Made by a program: the position numbers and the translations under genes
The notes under the pieces: generated by a model
The model's input: the letters and a program-made list of their open reading frames with translations, nothing else
Database searches by the model: none
Told to the model about the DNA's origin: nothing
Shown here: piece after piece, positions 14,075 to 28,030 of the stretch
Layout of the letters: each line of letters opens with the position of its first letter
Position numbering within the stretch: position 1 is the first letter of the stretch
DNA from: Fratercula arctica
Lineage: Eukaryota; Chordata; Aves; Charadriiformes; Alcidae
DNA: 64,000 nucleotides
Assembly: GCA_947846985.1 (NCBI GenBank)
Contig: CANTUZ010000001.1
Coordinates: forward strand, 34,620,727-34,684,726
Direction: 5' to 3'

Positions 14075-14130
14075 GTTGTCTTCGAAACAGCTAATTTGAC
14101 CCATGTTGCCTTTGAAACAGCTAGTTTCAG
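14075..14130 (+). repeat. Two-copy 30-bp tandem duplication
   Basis: GTTGTCTTCGAAACAGCTAA at 14075 recurs as GTTGCCTTTGAAACAGCTAG at 14105, a period of 30 bp with few mismatches. It is an old local duplication. Confidence 0.65.
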
Positions 14131-14478
14131 AGTTGGACTAGCTGACAGCGGCAGCAGCACTGGGCTCAGTGTGGGTTGATTGATTTTTCTTATACTGCAG
14201 GGGACTAACTTCTGCAGTTAGACTGCTAGCTCTAGCTTAGATCTACGGGTACTCTCTCTAAGGACTAAGGGGGCAGGCGACGGGAAAAGAATGCAAATTC
14301 AGGTAGGCTCATTTGTGTCTTGCCTGGTCCCACCTCCCTTCCCTTGCAGATCTTTAAACTGTGATCTGAAAAGGGCTTGCATTAGAATTTCCCCTCCAAC
14401 ACAGTAAAAGCATTATTTCTCTTAAATATTGTAGATTGCCTCTAAAAAATGAATCCGGCTTCCTAGCAATAACCTGTT

Positions 14479-14510
14479 CTTTTTTTCTTTCTTTTTTTTT
14501 TTTTTTTTTA
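14479..14510 (+). repeat. Poly-T tract
   Basis: T-runs of 7 and about 19, interrupted by C, in intergenic DNA. Confidence 0.8.
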
Positions 14511-17500
14511 AATGGTGTTGTAATCATTTGCTTGGAAGAGCCTCAACTCCACAAAAGTGGTCCTGAAGTATTTTTGTTCTTAAAAGCCTAAGAAAACAAA
14601 CACAGGCATATATCAGGGAACAGAGTGAGAATTTTTCAGTGTTACATTTTATGATAAGTGACTAACTAAAATACATGTAACATTTTATGTTCTTATTAAA
14701 GGTCTCCACTTTCTATAACTAAGAGAGGATATTCGTTTGTCTTTTTATTGTGGAGATGAGTGAACACAGAATAATAAATACAATTTTTGTTTCTGGTCTT
14801 GTAGTAAATCTTGCTGAGTTGCTTTGCAAATTTCAGGTGGGATTCATCTCACCTAGCTTTAGCTGTTCAAGAAAATCCCCAAAAGGCAGCTGGCATAAGA
14901 TAGCAACCTAGGCTTCACTTTTAGTCAATGAAGAACAACAGACTTCTCCAATTTGTGGTGTATTCTGTCCCAATGGAGGTATGTAACAGAAGTGGGGTCA
15001 GTAGCCTTTGAAGAGCACCAAGAAATATCTCTCTTCAGTAACTGTGGAGGGAGGAAGCCCTCAGGGAACAACTGACTTAGACAAGATGCTTCATTCTTTG
15101 GCAGTTGGAGTTAGTTGAGGTAAAACTCTCCCACTATGGTGCTGTTGCATGTCTGTGAAAGGGAAAGGCACTCTGACCGGTGGTTTCAGTAGATCAGATG
15201 TAGGTGGTCAGATGTAGATTTGGTAAGGTGAATGCTGATTGCAATGTCTCTGACGTTCCTGAAGGACCATCTTTATTTCTCACTGTCCTTGTGGGGAACG
15301 GTTGTGGTGCACTACAGCAATTTCTTGTTCAGCAGAGGTGTCATGTCTGGATGCTGTATCAGAAGTGGAGTCAGTGGGTGGTTGGCTTCTAAGCAGAGCT
15401 TTGAGCCTGTGAGTACACTGTTGGATGTGCCTGTCACAAGCAAGGAAGAGTGGTATGCCATTCTGCTTGCTAAAGGCAGATGCTTGCAGAATCTCCGAGA
15501 GAAGCCATTTGGGTAGGAGTGAGGTGGGACATACCGTAAATGTGTCTGCTCTGCAAATCTCTTGCACTTCAAAAATGTTGAGCACCTTGACCTAATTCCC
15601 CCGATAAATTATTTATCATTAATATTAGATTGTCCTTTTGGAAAGAGTCAAAGCAGACAGGTTTGATATTGCAGGGGCAGCTTTCAAAGAATTCAGGTCT
15701 AATTGTTTAAATATATGGCATAGGATTCATCTTACCTGCCTCTGGAAGTCTGCAGTTTAAATGACGTCTATTTCTGAGCTAGTCACCTTTGGCTCCTGTT
15801 AGAGTCAGCAGAAAGAAGCTAGGACTGCCAAAGGGCATGTCTTAGACACCTGCTGTATGAGAGACGACTCACCCAACTGAAAGTGCTTAACTCTTCCCGC
15901 TGACTAGGCTAACCTGGAGCAATGAGCTCAGATGAGACACCTCAGTTTCGGACATTCAGCATTAAGTGGGATGAATCCTGTTCTTAGCATGTAGGTACTG
16001 CTATTTAAAAGTTACAGATAATATTAATGGAAAAGTTGCTGCTGGTTGTGATCTTACAACCTCACAGGATGGCTCACATGAGTAAAAACCACATGAATGT
16101 TTCACTGCTCACAGGATCTAAGCCACGCTTACTGCTGTTTAATTAAAAATAAAAGTGTCTATGGATTTTAACTGGTATCATGTTAGGATCCCACTATAGA
16201 TCCTTCTTCAGTATAACCCCTTGTGTACCAGGATGAGTTTTCTAGTTTGACATTGTTACTTTCCATGTTGGAGCATGGAGATTAGAAGTCTACCGTGCAG
16301 CTTTAGACAGAAGGTAGCTTTATGGCAGCTGTATGGTATGCTGTGGCTGGTACTCTGTGTGCAGCTGGGGCTACACTGCTACGAGCTTCTGTGGCTGAAA
16401 CGAGAGATCTGCTTCAGTCCGCAGGATGTGATTCCTCACCTGCACTTCTTGCAGCCTACAGCTGCCACTGTCCGATTGCTGCCTGCTCCTGTCTCCTCTC
16501 CAGCAGCCCCTCTGTCCCCTGCTGCTGTGCAGACAGCAGGACGGGGTATCAGAGGTGCCTTCAGGTGCCGAGGGCTGTGATGTGTGTACGAAGAAGAAAT
16601 GGTGAGAACTGTCTGCCCCAACCAGCCTCTCCCTTGGCCCTGACACTCCGCCTTGGACTCTTGTTGCTTCTGCTGCTGCCTAAGGTTGAACTGCCACCAG
16701 TGGTTACCCTGAGTGGCCAGAGGAACATGCAAGAAGCTGGGGAGCAGAGAATACAGAAAGATGGCAGGAGCAGAAGACTAGAAGGCTTGTTACCCACCCA
16801 CAGCACACCTCCCACTTACACATCCAGTGTAAGTATCTATCTCTCGCTGTGCTTGCTATACCGCTGCGTGCAGAAGCATGCTTGCACCAGTGGTCATCCT
16901 GTTCTCATCATCTCTTTCATGAGGAGTGGCAGAATACAGTGCAGAAAGGAAATTGTTTTGCCATTTTGGGATTTCGGGGCATATGTCTCCCTTCTTTCAC
17001 TCCTGATGTCCTTCAGGGAGTGTAGGGAAATTAACCCCATTCACAATGTGACTGCTAGTAATTAGAATTCTCATTCACTCTTAATAGCCATTGGTATCCA
17101 TCAAAGACTTGATTTCCAGGTCTGTTGCGTAGTGCAGTGAAGAGGAAAAGAGCTGAAGGTGCTAAGAATGTTGGCAGAATATAAGTGGAATGGGGGGGAG
17201 CTGCTGTGCTGACTCTGAGAGCAGGCTTGAGAAGTCCCAGCTATGCTTGGCGTGCCCCAGGGTGCTGTGTGGTCTTGAAAAGCTGGTCAGAGGAGTGAGA
17301 GCGGGGCTTTTAAGAGCATTTTATTGTGCACTAGGGGCGGACGAGGAGTGGGTTTATAATCTGTTGTTGTGGTTCAGCTGACAGATGGCAACTGGTGAGC
17401 AGTGGTATCTTGAATGGTTCATGGGACTGAATCCTGTGCCAGCTATTATAACCTGATGGTAAGATGACGAAAGTGTCCCTGTGCAGAGAAGCAGTGCTAG

Positions 17501-18349
17501 CTAAAGGCTGAATCAATTTGAAAACCAATTTTAATTATCCTAGTGCAAATTTTGTGAGCAAGCCCGCGATCTCCTTGGTGGTAAGGAGAGAGATGCCATT
17601 AGTGGTGTGTAAGAATGGTCCATGCTCTCTAGACCAGGCTAGCACACGCTAAAAAGAGTATCAGAGACAAGGTAATTGCCGTAATATGAAGGTTAAAAAG
17701 TCCCTTTATATTATGATGGTACATATTAATCTGTCCCTTGTTAACAGGATCTGACTGATGATCCAGCTGCAATGCAGACCTCAAAATTGGGGAAAATCCA
17801 CACAATAGTGCTCTATAAGGTACAGGACCAGCAGATTAACAGGGTATAAGGAAGCCTGCCAGATTTGCGTGATATCCTAAGCTCCACCGTCCCGTTTGGC
17901 AACCTCCTCTTTACAGTGCAACAAGTGTCACCATCACGAGCTGGCCGCACGCTGACACATTGGATCTGTGACCTCGTGCTTCAGCCCGGCGCTTGCGTAG
18001 CGGCTGAAGTGACCCCTGCAGCCAGGGATCAGATGGAAAGCCATTAGGGGCGATTCCTCACCAGCACAATGTCCAGACTCATGTCACTGCTGCTTCGAGT
18101 CATCCTGGGAGCGATCGTCCATGAATTGGTTTTATGGCAGTACTGACACTTGCCTTCATTCTTTTGGAGCCAGAGAGAATTGCTCTTAACCATGCCCCCT
18201 GCCACCTCGGGATATAATCTCAGGAGCATAGTTTAGGGGCACAGCCAGCTTCAAGGAGCATTACTTTGCTTCAGTGCATTTTTATGTGTTTTCTTTTCCC
18301 TGCAGGCTTTTTTCTGCGAAGGGGGATATTTGGACCAGTGAATGCACTT

Positions 18350-18372
18350 CCCCCCCCCCCCCCCCCCCCCCC
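18350..18372 (+). repeat. Poly-C tract (C23)
   Basis: An uninterrupted run of 23 C sits between GCACTT and TTTCTTTT. It is prone to length error in assembly and sequencing. The opposite strand is a G-run. Confidence 0.9.
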
Positions 18373-18785
18373 TTTCTTTTTAGCAAAGCAACAGTCAAAA
18401 ACTCTGTGTGCTGTTGTCAAACATATAAACGTTTGTCCACTTTGCTATTGTTGTAGCACCCTGGGTTTATGTCTTATCTTCCAGCTTGGTGATAATATCC
18501 TCCCTTAACAAAGGATTTTACAAACAAATGCACATACCAAAATCGGTTCATCAATACAACTGCAGTCTGAAGCCCGTATTTGCTAAATCCACAATCCTGG
18601 GAATATGTTTTAAGGATAAAGCTTCACTGAGATTATTTATGCAAAGAAAAAGAGTTTTTTAGCACCAGGACCAAAATAAGATTTTTTTTTCGTAGGTCAG
18701 AAATCCTTTGAAGTACTTTTTTTTTTTTTTTCCCCCTGTAATTCTCATTAGCTTAATTAATTGTTGCTCTCTTTTGAAATTAAGG

Positions 18786-18800
18786 AGAACAAATTGTTCT
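18786..18800. promoter_or_regulatory. Perfect palindromic glucocorticoid/progesterone/androgen receptor element
   Basis: AGAACAAATTGTTCT matches AGAACAnnnTGTTCT with both half-sites perfect. The palindrome extends to 18783-18803 (AGGAGAACA / TGTTCTCCT). It lies about 20 kb upstream of OLFM4 in AT-rich, possibly conserved sequence with nearby homeodomain-like TTAATTAATT. Binding is inferred from the motif only. Confidence 0.55.
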
Positions 18801-21800
18801 CCTGGTACTGAAGGGCACAAAAAAATAATTGCAAACAGTGTGTTTGTAACTGCATTTTTATTATATTTCTCTTGAATGGAATCTCAGGAAAAAGGGAGCC
18901 AATTTGTTCACGGGGAAAAAAAAAAAACCCAGTTTATTAAAGCAAGAAATATATTTGTGTGGTGTTTTCTTGTGGATGCATATAGCATTGCAATGTTCTG
19001 ATAATGGAAACAATTTGTTTTAGAAGCAGTATAAAGGTTGCTAATTTCCAAATAATGGGAAATGGTCTGCTTGACGCCTTTTTCTTTTTGGTGTTTATAC
19101 TGTGGGTATAGTAGCAAAATAGGAGGAGCAGAGGCGAAGCCTGGCAGGCTCTCCAGCAGCCACTGCGACCCCTGCTGTATTGCTGCCAAGGCCACGGAAC
19201 AGTGACAGGGACACAGGATTTTGGGGGTCCCATTACGTGATTAGCCCTCTCCTTGTGGGATGGAAAGGGAGAAGAATTTTTTAAGAGGAAAATGAGGGCA
19301 ACAGCCACATGGGCTGAAGCGGGTGCGTTTTCCATATTTTTCTGCTCCATGAACAAATATCTCTGAAAAACAAGCACGATTTGGAAAGGTAACCTGGCTG
19401 GAGAGCTTGCAGAGCTACATTTCTGCCAAACTGTTTTTCATTTTTCTATTACATTTCATGCATCTGAGATGTGGGCAGGGAGCTTGTGCTTACTTTTTGC
19501 TGTCATATAAGGCAAATGGGGTTGGAGCTTTGTGGATTAATAGGATGGGAGGTGGCTTCCTGCCTTCTGTCGGTGGGAGATAAAGGTGCCTTCTCACCTC
19601 ACAGGTCTTTTTGAAACAGTCCGTCAAGTTCAGTATTAGAAAAAAGAGTTGTTGAAGTGGGTGGAGAGAAGAGAGTTTCTGGAACAGAGAGAAATACATT
19701 ATGCTTACTGACTATTGATCTTATGAGTGTATTGGTCATATTGCTCTGGCAATATTTAGGGTGAAGAGCGATAGTGGTCTGATCAGATGGAGCTGATTTT
19801 TGGGAAGAGTGGTTAGCCTGGATCCTATTTAGCTGAAGAATGACCTGGAACTCGGATGGGAAAGCATGAAGACAACCACCCATGCATAGCCTCTTTACAA
19901 GATACGAAGGTTGAATAAAGGCTGTTATATCTGCTGCCTTTGCCAGCTCATTTCTTACCCTGTCTGCATGGGAAAGCAGTTAGGAAGCAAAGGAGGACTG
20001 TTTCCCCATCGATACATAGAGTATGTGGTGCTCGATACAGAGTAAGAATATGTGATGGCAGTGTAAGTCACAGAAAAGCTTCACAGATTTTAATAGAAGA
20101 TGAACCATCCTGTGATACTCTGTCGAGATAAGGTCATGTTTTCAGTCTTTGGAGTTCTCTACTGAATTCCTTAGCAGTGACATGTTTTTCTAAAAACTTT
20201 TAGAAAGGTTATCACAGTCCCTTAAGAATCCTATAAACTTCTAGACTGATAACAATGGAAGATCTTCAACCTTACTGTCTTTTGGGATTTTATACCCACT
20301 AAATCCTAGAAGGCTTTACATGTGGCCAAAACTGGAAATACGTAGAAAGTAAAAGGTGAGACTCGCAAGCCCAAAGAACGTGGATAGCAGAACATGCAAA
20401 ACTTCCCTCAGTGGGCTAGTTGAATACCATCTACTCAAGGAAGGCTAGAAAGCGACATGGTCAAGGAAGTCTTAAAAGGACTGAAGAACAACTGAAGCAA
20501 AGTTAAAGGGGAGTTAAAAAATGCCCATGAGAACAGGAAGAGAACTGAGACTCCTACGAAGTGCTGCTGCACAGCTTCCTTTCTCATTTGGCTTCTGTGT
20601 CATGTCACGTGGGATTTTAGGCTCTGTGGAGCAAAGGCCAGCCCAACCATCTTACATACTGTTCACAAGGAATGGTATACTGCCTTGTACATACAAATAC
20701 CTGTAACGAATCTTATTATCATTCCTGATCTGGTTGTTTTGATTATTTGGTGTATTGTGGGTGAGAATGACTAATTAAAATAATATTTAAATGTAGATTT
20801 TATTTGCACAGATACTGAAAAATATCGCTTTTTAGCAAAGCCTTTTGCTATTGCTCTTTGCACCCTGGGGAGACTTCAGATGCCTGATCATTTCCCTTGG
20901 CCCCCCAGCTCTGGGGAAATCATATCTTTTTGTTGGCTCCCTTGGCTTCCCAGGCAATGCAAAGAGCTGGCTCAACGTGGGACCTAAATGACAATTCGTT
21001 GCCAGAAGGGAAGTAATTTTCAAGCCTCCTCCCTTTCTTCTTGCCATGAATATAATAATGCACTTTGGAAACATTACTGGAGTAATCTGAAAACAGCAAC
21101 GCTGTCAGAAATCAGAAAATGCCTGATAGAAGCAGTCGTTCACATAGCTTAGCTATGATGTTTAGAATCACTGTACACCATATTTCACTCTTCACTGACA
21201 TCCTGCTGGATTTTTCCCCAGTGAGAAGCCGTCTTTGCACTAAACCACCATAAAAGCACTGTAGGTTGGACATTGTTGTTATTTTTCTTCTCCTTTCTCT
21301 CTGTCCCATCCCTTCCCCCCTCTTTTTTCCTTTCTTTCCAAAAAGCTACTTCATGTTGCAAAGATCATCAGATGAAATGAATGCAGCCCAGCTGGGATTT
21401 GCTGGAAATGTGTTCGGCTTGGCAACACCTCTCACAGAGTGACTGGGTCCCTAAAAGCTTTGTTTAAAATGATGAAATGAAAACAAAGGAGACATAATTA
21501 GCTGGTGTGTAATAATAGACAAGGCTTGTATCCAGCTACTGTAAAAGTCATTTAATGAAGGGTAATCTGGACATAAGCCCGCACGCTATAGCTGTAAAAT
21601 ATTTAAGCTTTTTAATGAGAGGGAAAATGGAGAGAAGGGTTTGCTAACGTGATTAGGAAAAATGCCTTTCATAACCATTTTTACAGGGGCTTGCAATTCC
21701 TACACTGAGGTTTGTAGCTTTCTTGAAGCCAAAGCAGCAATAAAACTTTTATACCGCACCAACACTTAAAAGCTACATACATCACATTGGTTTTATATGT

Positions 21801-24800
21801 CTGAGTGGGAACATCAGTGTACTGCTTTTTATGTCTGCAAAGGGCTACAGTGGCTATTGAGTAGCATCCCAGTTTTTTTCCACTTACCTTAGGTTGTAGA
21901 GTGCCTGTGGATGAGCAATCATTAATCTTAAGCTGCAGTAAAAGTTGCTTTCAGTGATGTTCTTTCTCATCTCCCCCTCCTTGTTCTGTTTTTCTTCTCT
22001 ATGTTGCCTCTCCTTTCTCCTTCGTGGAAAACTCCCTTTTCTCATACTCCCTGTACCCGCCACTATTGGAACCAAAACAGACGTGGCTTGGTCTGAGGTG
22101 GACCAGCTGTTTCAATGTGACAAATACATACCATTATTTTTAATCCATTCACAGGTTACTAGGAAAAATGCAGGAATCAGCTGGGGATTTTCCATGATGG
22201 GACAACCAGAAACGATGTAATAAAACATTATTGTACCCCCGTGAAACATTTAGAGGTGGGATCCAGCATGATTATGGTGTTTACCTAACCTGAGTGCAGA
22301 AGTTTTTGTTACCTAATCCTGGGAGGGAGGGGTAATCCTGTCCTCCTCCTGCAGGAGACACCTTCTTTCTCTCTAATCAATGGAGAAAGATGGATGCCTC
22401 AGAAAGGTGGACACCTCTGAAAACCTCCTGGGTTAGATACGTTCCTCTCTTCATTCAAGGAAATGAATGGGGTCTTACAGTAGTGCACCAGATTTCCCAG
22501 TCTTTTCTAAGATACAGGAGCAGCTGAGAAGGGCCACATGATGCTGAGACAGTGTGTATGGTCATGCATGGCTGTCTGAGACCTAAGGGGAGGAATAATG
22601 GAGACAGTTTGGTTTCCACCCTAAGCCTCTCTCTGTGCAAAGTCCGATGCCCATGAATAGCAGAACACTCAATGGTAGAGCCTTCCTGGCAGTCCCCTGG
22701 GCCAGTGACTGGGGGGAAGGAGGGCTTGGTGATGGGGAGGAGCTGCTGGGCAGTGGCTGGGAGTTTTGCCACTCTGAAAGTTTTCAAGGTGAAAGGAAGA
22801 AAGTCCTGGGAGTTCACGTGTCCCCATTGTGCCAAAACACCACCTGAGCAATGCTTGCCTGGCTGGCTCATGTGCTCTGCCATTGTTCAGCTGACTTCAG
22901 CTGCGATTTGCCCCTTGTTTTCTAGGTGCCTGTTTTCAAGGGCTCCATGGATTGCATGCATTGTCAGTACAGTCAATTAGGGTAATTTTTGCTGTTATTT
23001 CACTGTCATCTCACAGAAATGACATGCCCATAGACACGGCTTTCTCACTCCTTCAAAGTCATCACAGTGCCATCAGAATTTTAGCTCAAAGGTTTTGCTT
23101 AAGCATATAAATAATATTTGTAGGTATATCCCTCACATTCTTGCAAATTCTTCGTTTAAACTTCCATGTAAGAATGGAGATAATAAATATTCATATATTT
23201 CTTTCTACCTTGATATGCTAATTCTGGTGTGAATGGTAATCAAGAAGCAGCTGAAAAAGATGACTTGATTCTGGCATTATTTATGAATCCTGCACTGAAG
23301 TGTTGGGCTGGGGGTGTGTGACAATGCCAGTTAAGAGTGATTTAACATGAATTGCTCTCTGTAGATATCTTTTTTGCTTTATCCATTGTGTAAAATCATT
23401 AAAGAATACTGAATTCCCTATTTATTACCTCAGTGCATTGTCTCAAATCAGGTGAAATTGGTTCTTTCTCTCCCACTTCTTTCTCAGCCTTCTAAATAAG
23501 GTGCTGAACTCAAGTGCTTAGAGTTGTGCACCTAATAGTCTGAGTGACTTCAGTCAGTTAGTTAAATAAAGCCTAAATGTTTGTAAAAGTGGTGGATCTT
23601 TTATAGCTACCAGCTTTATAGTATAAACTGAAGAATTCATTTCCAAGCAAGCTGGATGGATGTTCAAGTTGACTCATTTAGTGTTTGAAGCGGAGTCACA
23701 AAAATAATTTCATAATATTGGAGAATTAAAGATATGCCTAAAATGAATCTCAGACACTAAGCACACAGACTTTGTTTCAGAAAGCTTCATGTTTGAAAAA
23801 GCTGGGACAGAAACCTGGATTTTGTCACTCATCTTGAGCAGAGATCCAAACAGATGCACTCTACCTGATATCAGTGAAATGGGCGGAAGTTTGGTTTTAA
23901 ATTTTGCATTGGGGTTCTGAGAGTTGGATTAATCTCTACACAGAATATTAGTCTGAAAATATAGAGTTACAGCTGTTTCTCAGCCAATTATTTGTATAGG
24001 CTGAAGATCCAGGACTCTGCTCTTGACTTCAGTGGCAGCAAGGACCTGCTTTCATCAGCATCAGAACCTAATCGAGTTAGAAAAGTAGCAGTGGCTCAAA
24101 CCAAACCAGTCACACCAAACTAACCTCCTTGAAGGAACTAACTGCTTGAAGGAAAAACAAAGGACAGCTTGCTTATAAATTGAGAACTCTCATCAATGTG
24201 TGTGAACGCTGTCATGCACCATACCACTTTTGCTAGAAGAGGTGTCATACAAGTGGTCAGAATTTATTTATTTTTATTTTTCATATTTCAATGAAATTGC
24301 AAATAACAGGAAGGGCTGGGAAAACATATAACCCCACTACAGCCAATTTCACAATCTGTTCTCCATTCTTAATAAGTATGAAATGATGTTTGCCATATCA
24401 ACAAGTCTTGACTGCTGAAAGATCAAATGACCTTTGAATGTAAGGGGTTAAAAAGACCAGATGCTCAGAATTGAGTTAATTGTAGATTCCAAGTGCTTAA
24501 AGCTAAAAGCTGAAAGACTGAGCATTGTCTTTTCACATTTGATGTTGTAGGTCACCAAGGTTACATGCTCTAACTAAGTGAAGGCCTATGAATATGAAGA
24601 CTTCTTCCTTTTTATCTAGCTGCTTGGTAGCAAAATAACCCATTATGGTCATGAATTACAATTTTCTTTTCAAATAGCTGGAAAGACAAGAAGGGCTAAA
24701 TTTAAAAACCTGATTCAAATATGCCCAGTTTCAAGCTCTTTAACATGGGAACTGTGGGGATTATATTTAACTGGTGGTAGATGGCACTCAATTAAATAAT

Positions 24801-25831
24801 ATCAATTTGGCTCATGAGCTGCAGCATTACCAGATGTACCCATAAACTGCAAACATCCTCTTTATTCTGTTTCGCCATCAACACTGAGTAGGTTAAGGAA
24901 GAATATTTGCCTTTGTAAGTGGTCAAAAATGAGTCCATAAAATGAGAAAAGTTAGTAAAAATAGTGTAAAACATATAACATAATTAAATACAACTTCTCT
25001 ATGCTCTTCCTAATAGGCTTACCGTAAACATATCATTACAGTTTTCAAACAGTGTTTTCTGTTTGTGAGATCGGTTGTTTTTCTGATTGATTTTATCATG
25101 GGGAGGGGGTGGTTTGCCAAATTTGACACGTGATATTTGTTCTGGGCCTAGATTAGCTGGACCCAAATCATGAGGATGATGGAGGCTGCAGGATGCAAAC
25201 CTATTTTTGTGCTTGCTTTTGAGCAGATCTAAGGAAAGTGATATTTGCTGCATCAGAGATTTATTCAGTCTCATTATTGCTATTTCACCCTGCTACAAGG
25301 AGAGCCTGAGTGGGGAGGACTCTGAGAATGTGAGAGTTTAATATTTCTCGTTAAGGACGTGCAGAGACAATAGAAGGAAGAGTGGGACCTCTGCCAGAGG
25401 TGTCAGGGGGAGAAACCGTGTCATTGATGCCTTCTATCAAAATGACAACTCCCAGTAGGAGTTCCTCATCAGGGACTGCTTGGGAGCAGTGGAAAGGTAG
25501 TCAATTTTGTTGGTGATGGGGGTGATCAGGAGCTGGCATTGTATCCATCGAACCCCCCCAACTGTACTGGAGCATGACCTGCTGGTGGGAAATGCACTGT
25601 ACAAAGACAGAGGCACTGTTGGCATGGTAGGAGTCCCGCGGAACTTTAGAGATGTCAGGAAGGCACTGATGGCCTGTGCTTTTCAGATTTGGTAACCAGA
25701 TGATGGATGGCTTGTTTAGCTGTGCTATGAGGGTAGCAGGCCTTTACATGCCCTTTTGCTGTGGTGAAGGTAGTTAAATGTATGCTTCTTGCATATTGGT
25801 TTGCCTCGCTACTGCTGAAGTTTGAATGTGG

Positions 25832-25849
25832 TTTTTTTTTTTTTTTTTT
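25832..25849 (+). repeat. Poly-T tract (T18)
   Basis: An uninterrupted T-run in intergenic DNA. Shorter T-runs occur near 5004, 18718 and 61838. Confidence 0.8.
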
Positions 25850-27509
25850 ACTCTTCTTGTTTCAGGAAGCAGACTGTAAGAATTCTGTTTCAGCAAAACA
25901 CACCTCCCTTAAACTTAAAGATGCCACTTTTGCTCTGGCTGGCCCTCAGATCCAGGTGAAAATCACATATGTTCCTGGTTGACTATCATTTAGGGGACCT
26001 GCTCTGTTCTCGTGGGCTAAGGGTAAAGGGATTAACACAGCAGGACCAAGATGGGAACTCGACAGATGAGGTAGCGAGGAGCTAAGTTACCTCCACGTGG
26101 CCGACTTCATTTAACCTTTCAGCACATCTTTTAGACCATAGTGCTTTAGGGCTATTCCCTGCTGTAAGTTATGCTCTCCATTGGTCTTTCCTAAATGTAA
26201 CTGTCTAAAAGTTAGGTGTCTAACCTAAAATAGGTAGACAGCTTGCCTCTAGACTTCACTGCCAGTGGGGAGAGAGAGAGAGAGGTGATCCATTTAGCCT
26301 GTTTTATATAGACAGACTTGACTCTCTCTGAACCACCTCATGCTTCTGTTCTTTACGAAAGGATTTGGTGGCTGCATCATTTATAGTTACCAGAGCCTGA
26401 GCCTCAGCTTTGCCATCTGTGTTGATCAGACTAAAAAGATGTACTGTCCAATGTTGAAACACTCCACAAAGATTCAAGTGTCACTGATGAAGACGGACTC
26501 AGAGGTGGTTTGCTGCCATTCTCATTTCAGGGAGCAGTAGCACAGATGGAATGTAATCTGTAAACACTTTTTCTTCAATGTAATCCAAGCGTGCACATTT
26601 AAAGTGCTTTCCAGATTCTGGCCTTGTTGCTGTCTTCATGGGAAATTTTTACACCACAACTGTTTTCTCCCTAGACACAAAAGGAATGGGTTCTCTGTAA
26701 CATATGATGACACATTTCACTAGAGGGGCAGAAATGAGTGTTTTACTGAAAAAAAGACCCTGTTAAACAACATCCATCTTCCTCTTTGCAAAATGGGCAG
26801 TTATTATTAAATTATTTCTATGAATGTCCCTGCTATAATGTATTTTCTTTTGCATTTAAACTTGATCAGTAGCTCTTCATTAGTACTGTTAGATCCTTAG
26901 GAAGAGCAATCCATTGTACTAACTCTCTGGGATGCCAGATAGAGAAGCTGGCACAGAATGAAACTCAGATGGTCACTATCTGCTCACTACGCAGCCTGCC
27001 AGGAGTTGGATTCACCAGGAATATATGAGCTGTTTAACAAAAAGGAGCACATCTTTTCTCAGTGCTCATACCTATTCCCCTCCGTTCAAATGAACACTCC
27101 TTTTTCAATTAGTCAAGAGTGTGACTGCTCCCTTTGCAAAAGTTTATTGGTCCTTTTAAAGTCTGTGCTGAAATATCTTATTCTTGGTCATGAGGAGTCA
27201 TGCATTTTTATACAAAGCCATGGGATCTTTGGGCGCTGAACATTCCTAGATTTCAGCATCTACCAATGCTGGAATTTTTGAGTGCTTCAACCCAACAGAA
27301 ATATGGCAACACAACTTTGATGTAGGCACCAAGAAAAGGATTTATTTCACCTCCAAAGCCAGATGTCCAGTTGAAACGAGTTGTCTTTCTTTCTCTGTAA
27401 TTAACAGAAAGAGAGTAATTTCACAAATCTTTCTAAGACACTTACCCTAATGTCACGTAAATCACTCTTTGGAATTACCTTTCTCTCTACTGACATCCCC
27501 TTGATGTCC

Positions 27510-28030
27510 GTGGGAATTTGGATGTTGATACAGAAATTAAGCATCTAAATATCTTTATGGATCTAGGTCTAAACTGTAAAATTTTGTTTGATGATGCTTC
27601 TGTCTGCTTCTAAGTTCACAAGTATGATCTTAACTTTTATTTCACAGGGCAGAGAAGAAAAATCTCTGCATAAATCCTTTCCTCAGAAAAATACTACAAT
27701 CTGCTGAATACCAGTAATTGTGTTCTAAATCTTTATAGCCTCAGTTCTAGTCTTGAAAGTATATTTAGAATAGCATATTTAGCTGTATTTCTTCTCTTGC
27801 CTTTAGAATGCCAGGCACACCAATAGAACTATATGAATAATAAATTATAATACTGTTTATCATCTAAATTGTTATCGTTTAGAATTTTTCTCTCAAGTGT
27901 TTCTTCTAGAAATCCATTCAACCCTCCCTGATGACACATTTGGATGAACATTTTTCAACTGTGAATGCCTAAAGTTAGTCATCTACATCTATATTTAGGC
28001 ACAAAAATGAATGACCTGATTTTCAGAGTT
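27510..28030. repeat. Ancient dispersed-repeat-like sequence
   Basis: Phrases such as TTAAGCATCTAAATATCTTTATGGATCTAGG (about 27538-27568) and TCTATATTTAGGCACAAAAATGAATGACCTGATTTTCAGAG (about 27990-28030) recall a 'TTTAGGCACCTAAAT / GATTTTCAG' repeat common in turtles and crocodilians and found as relics in birds. The family name and limits are not certain. A similar phrase occurs at 42600-42730. Confidence 0.3.

Larger units (their letters stand above)
11111..18349. other. Intergenic, no gene recognised
   Basis: Non-coding DNA. 11140-11400 is repeat-free and could be a conserved element. 12600-13060 has phrases such as CCACTGTATGCTTCCAGTC and CAGTGATTTCATCAGGGTGGAGC reminiscent of diverged amniote repeats. 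An exact 15-bp palindrome lies at 15603-15617. A 247-codon frame at 16322-17065 is discussed separately and not called. Confidence 0.65.
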
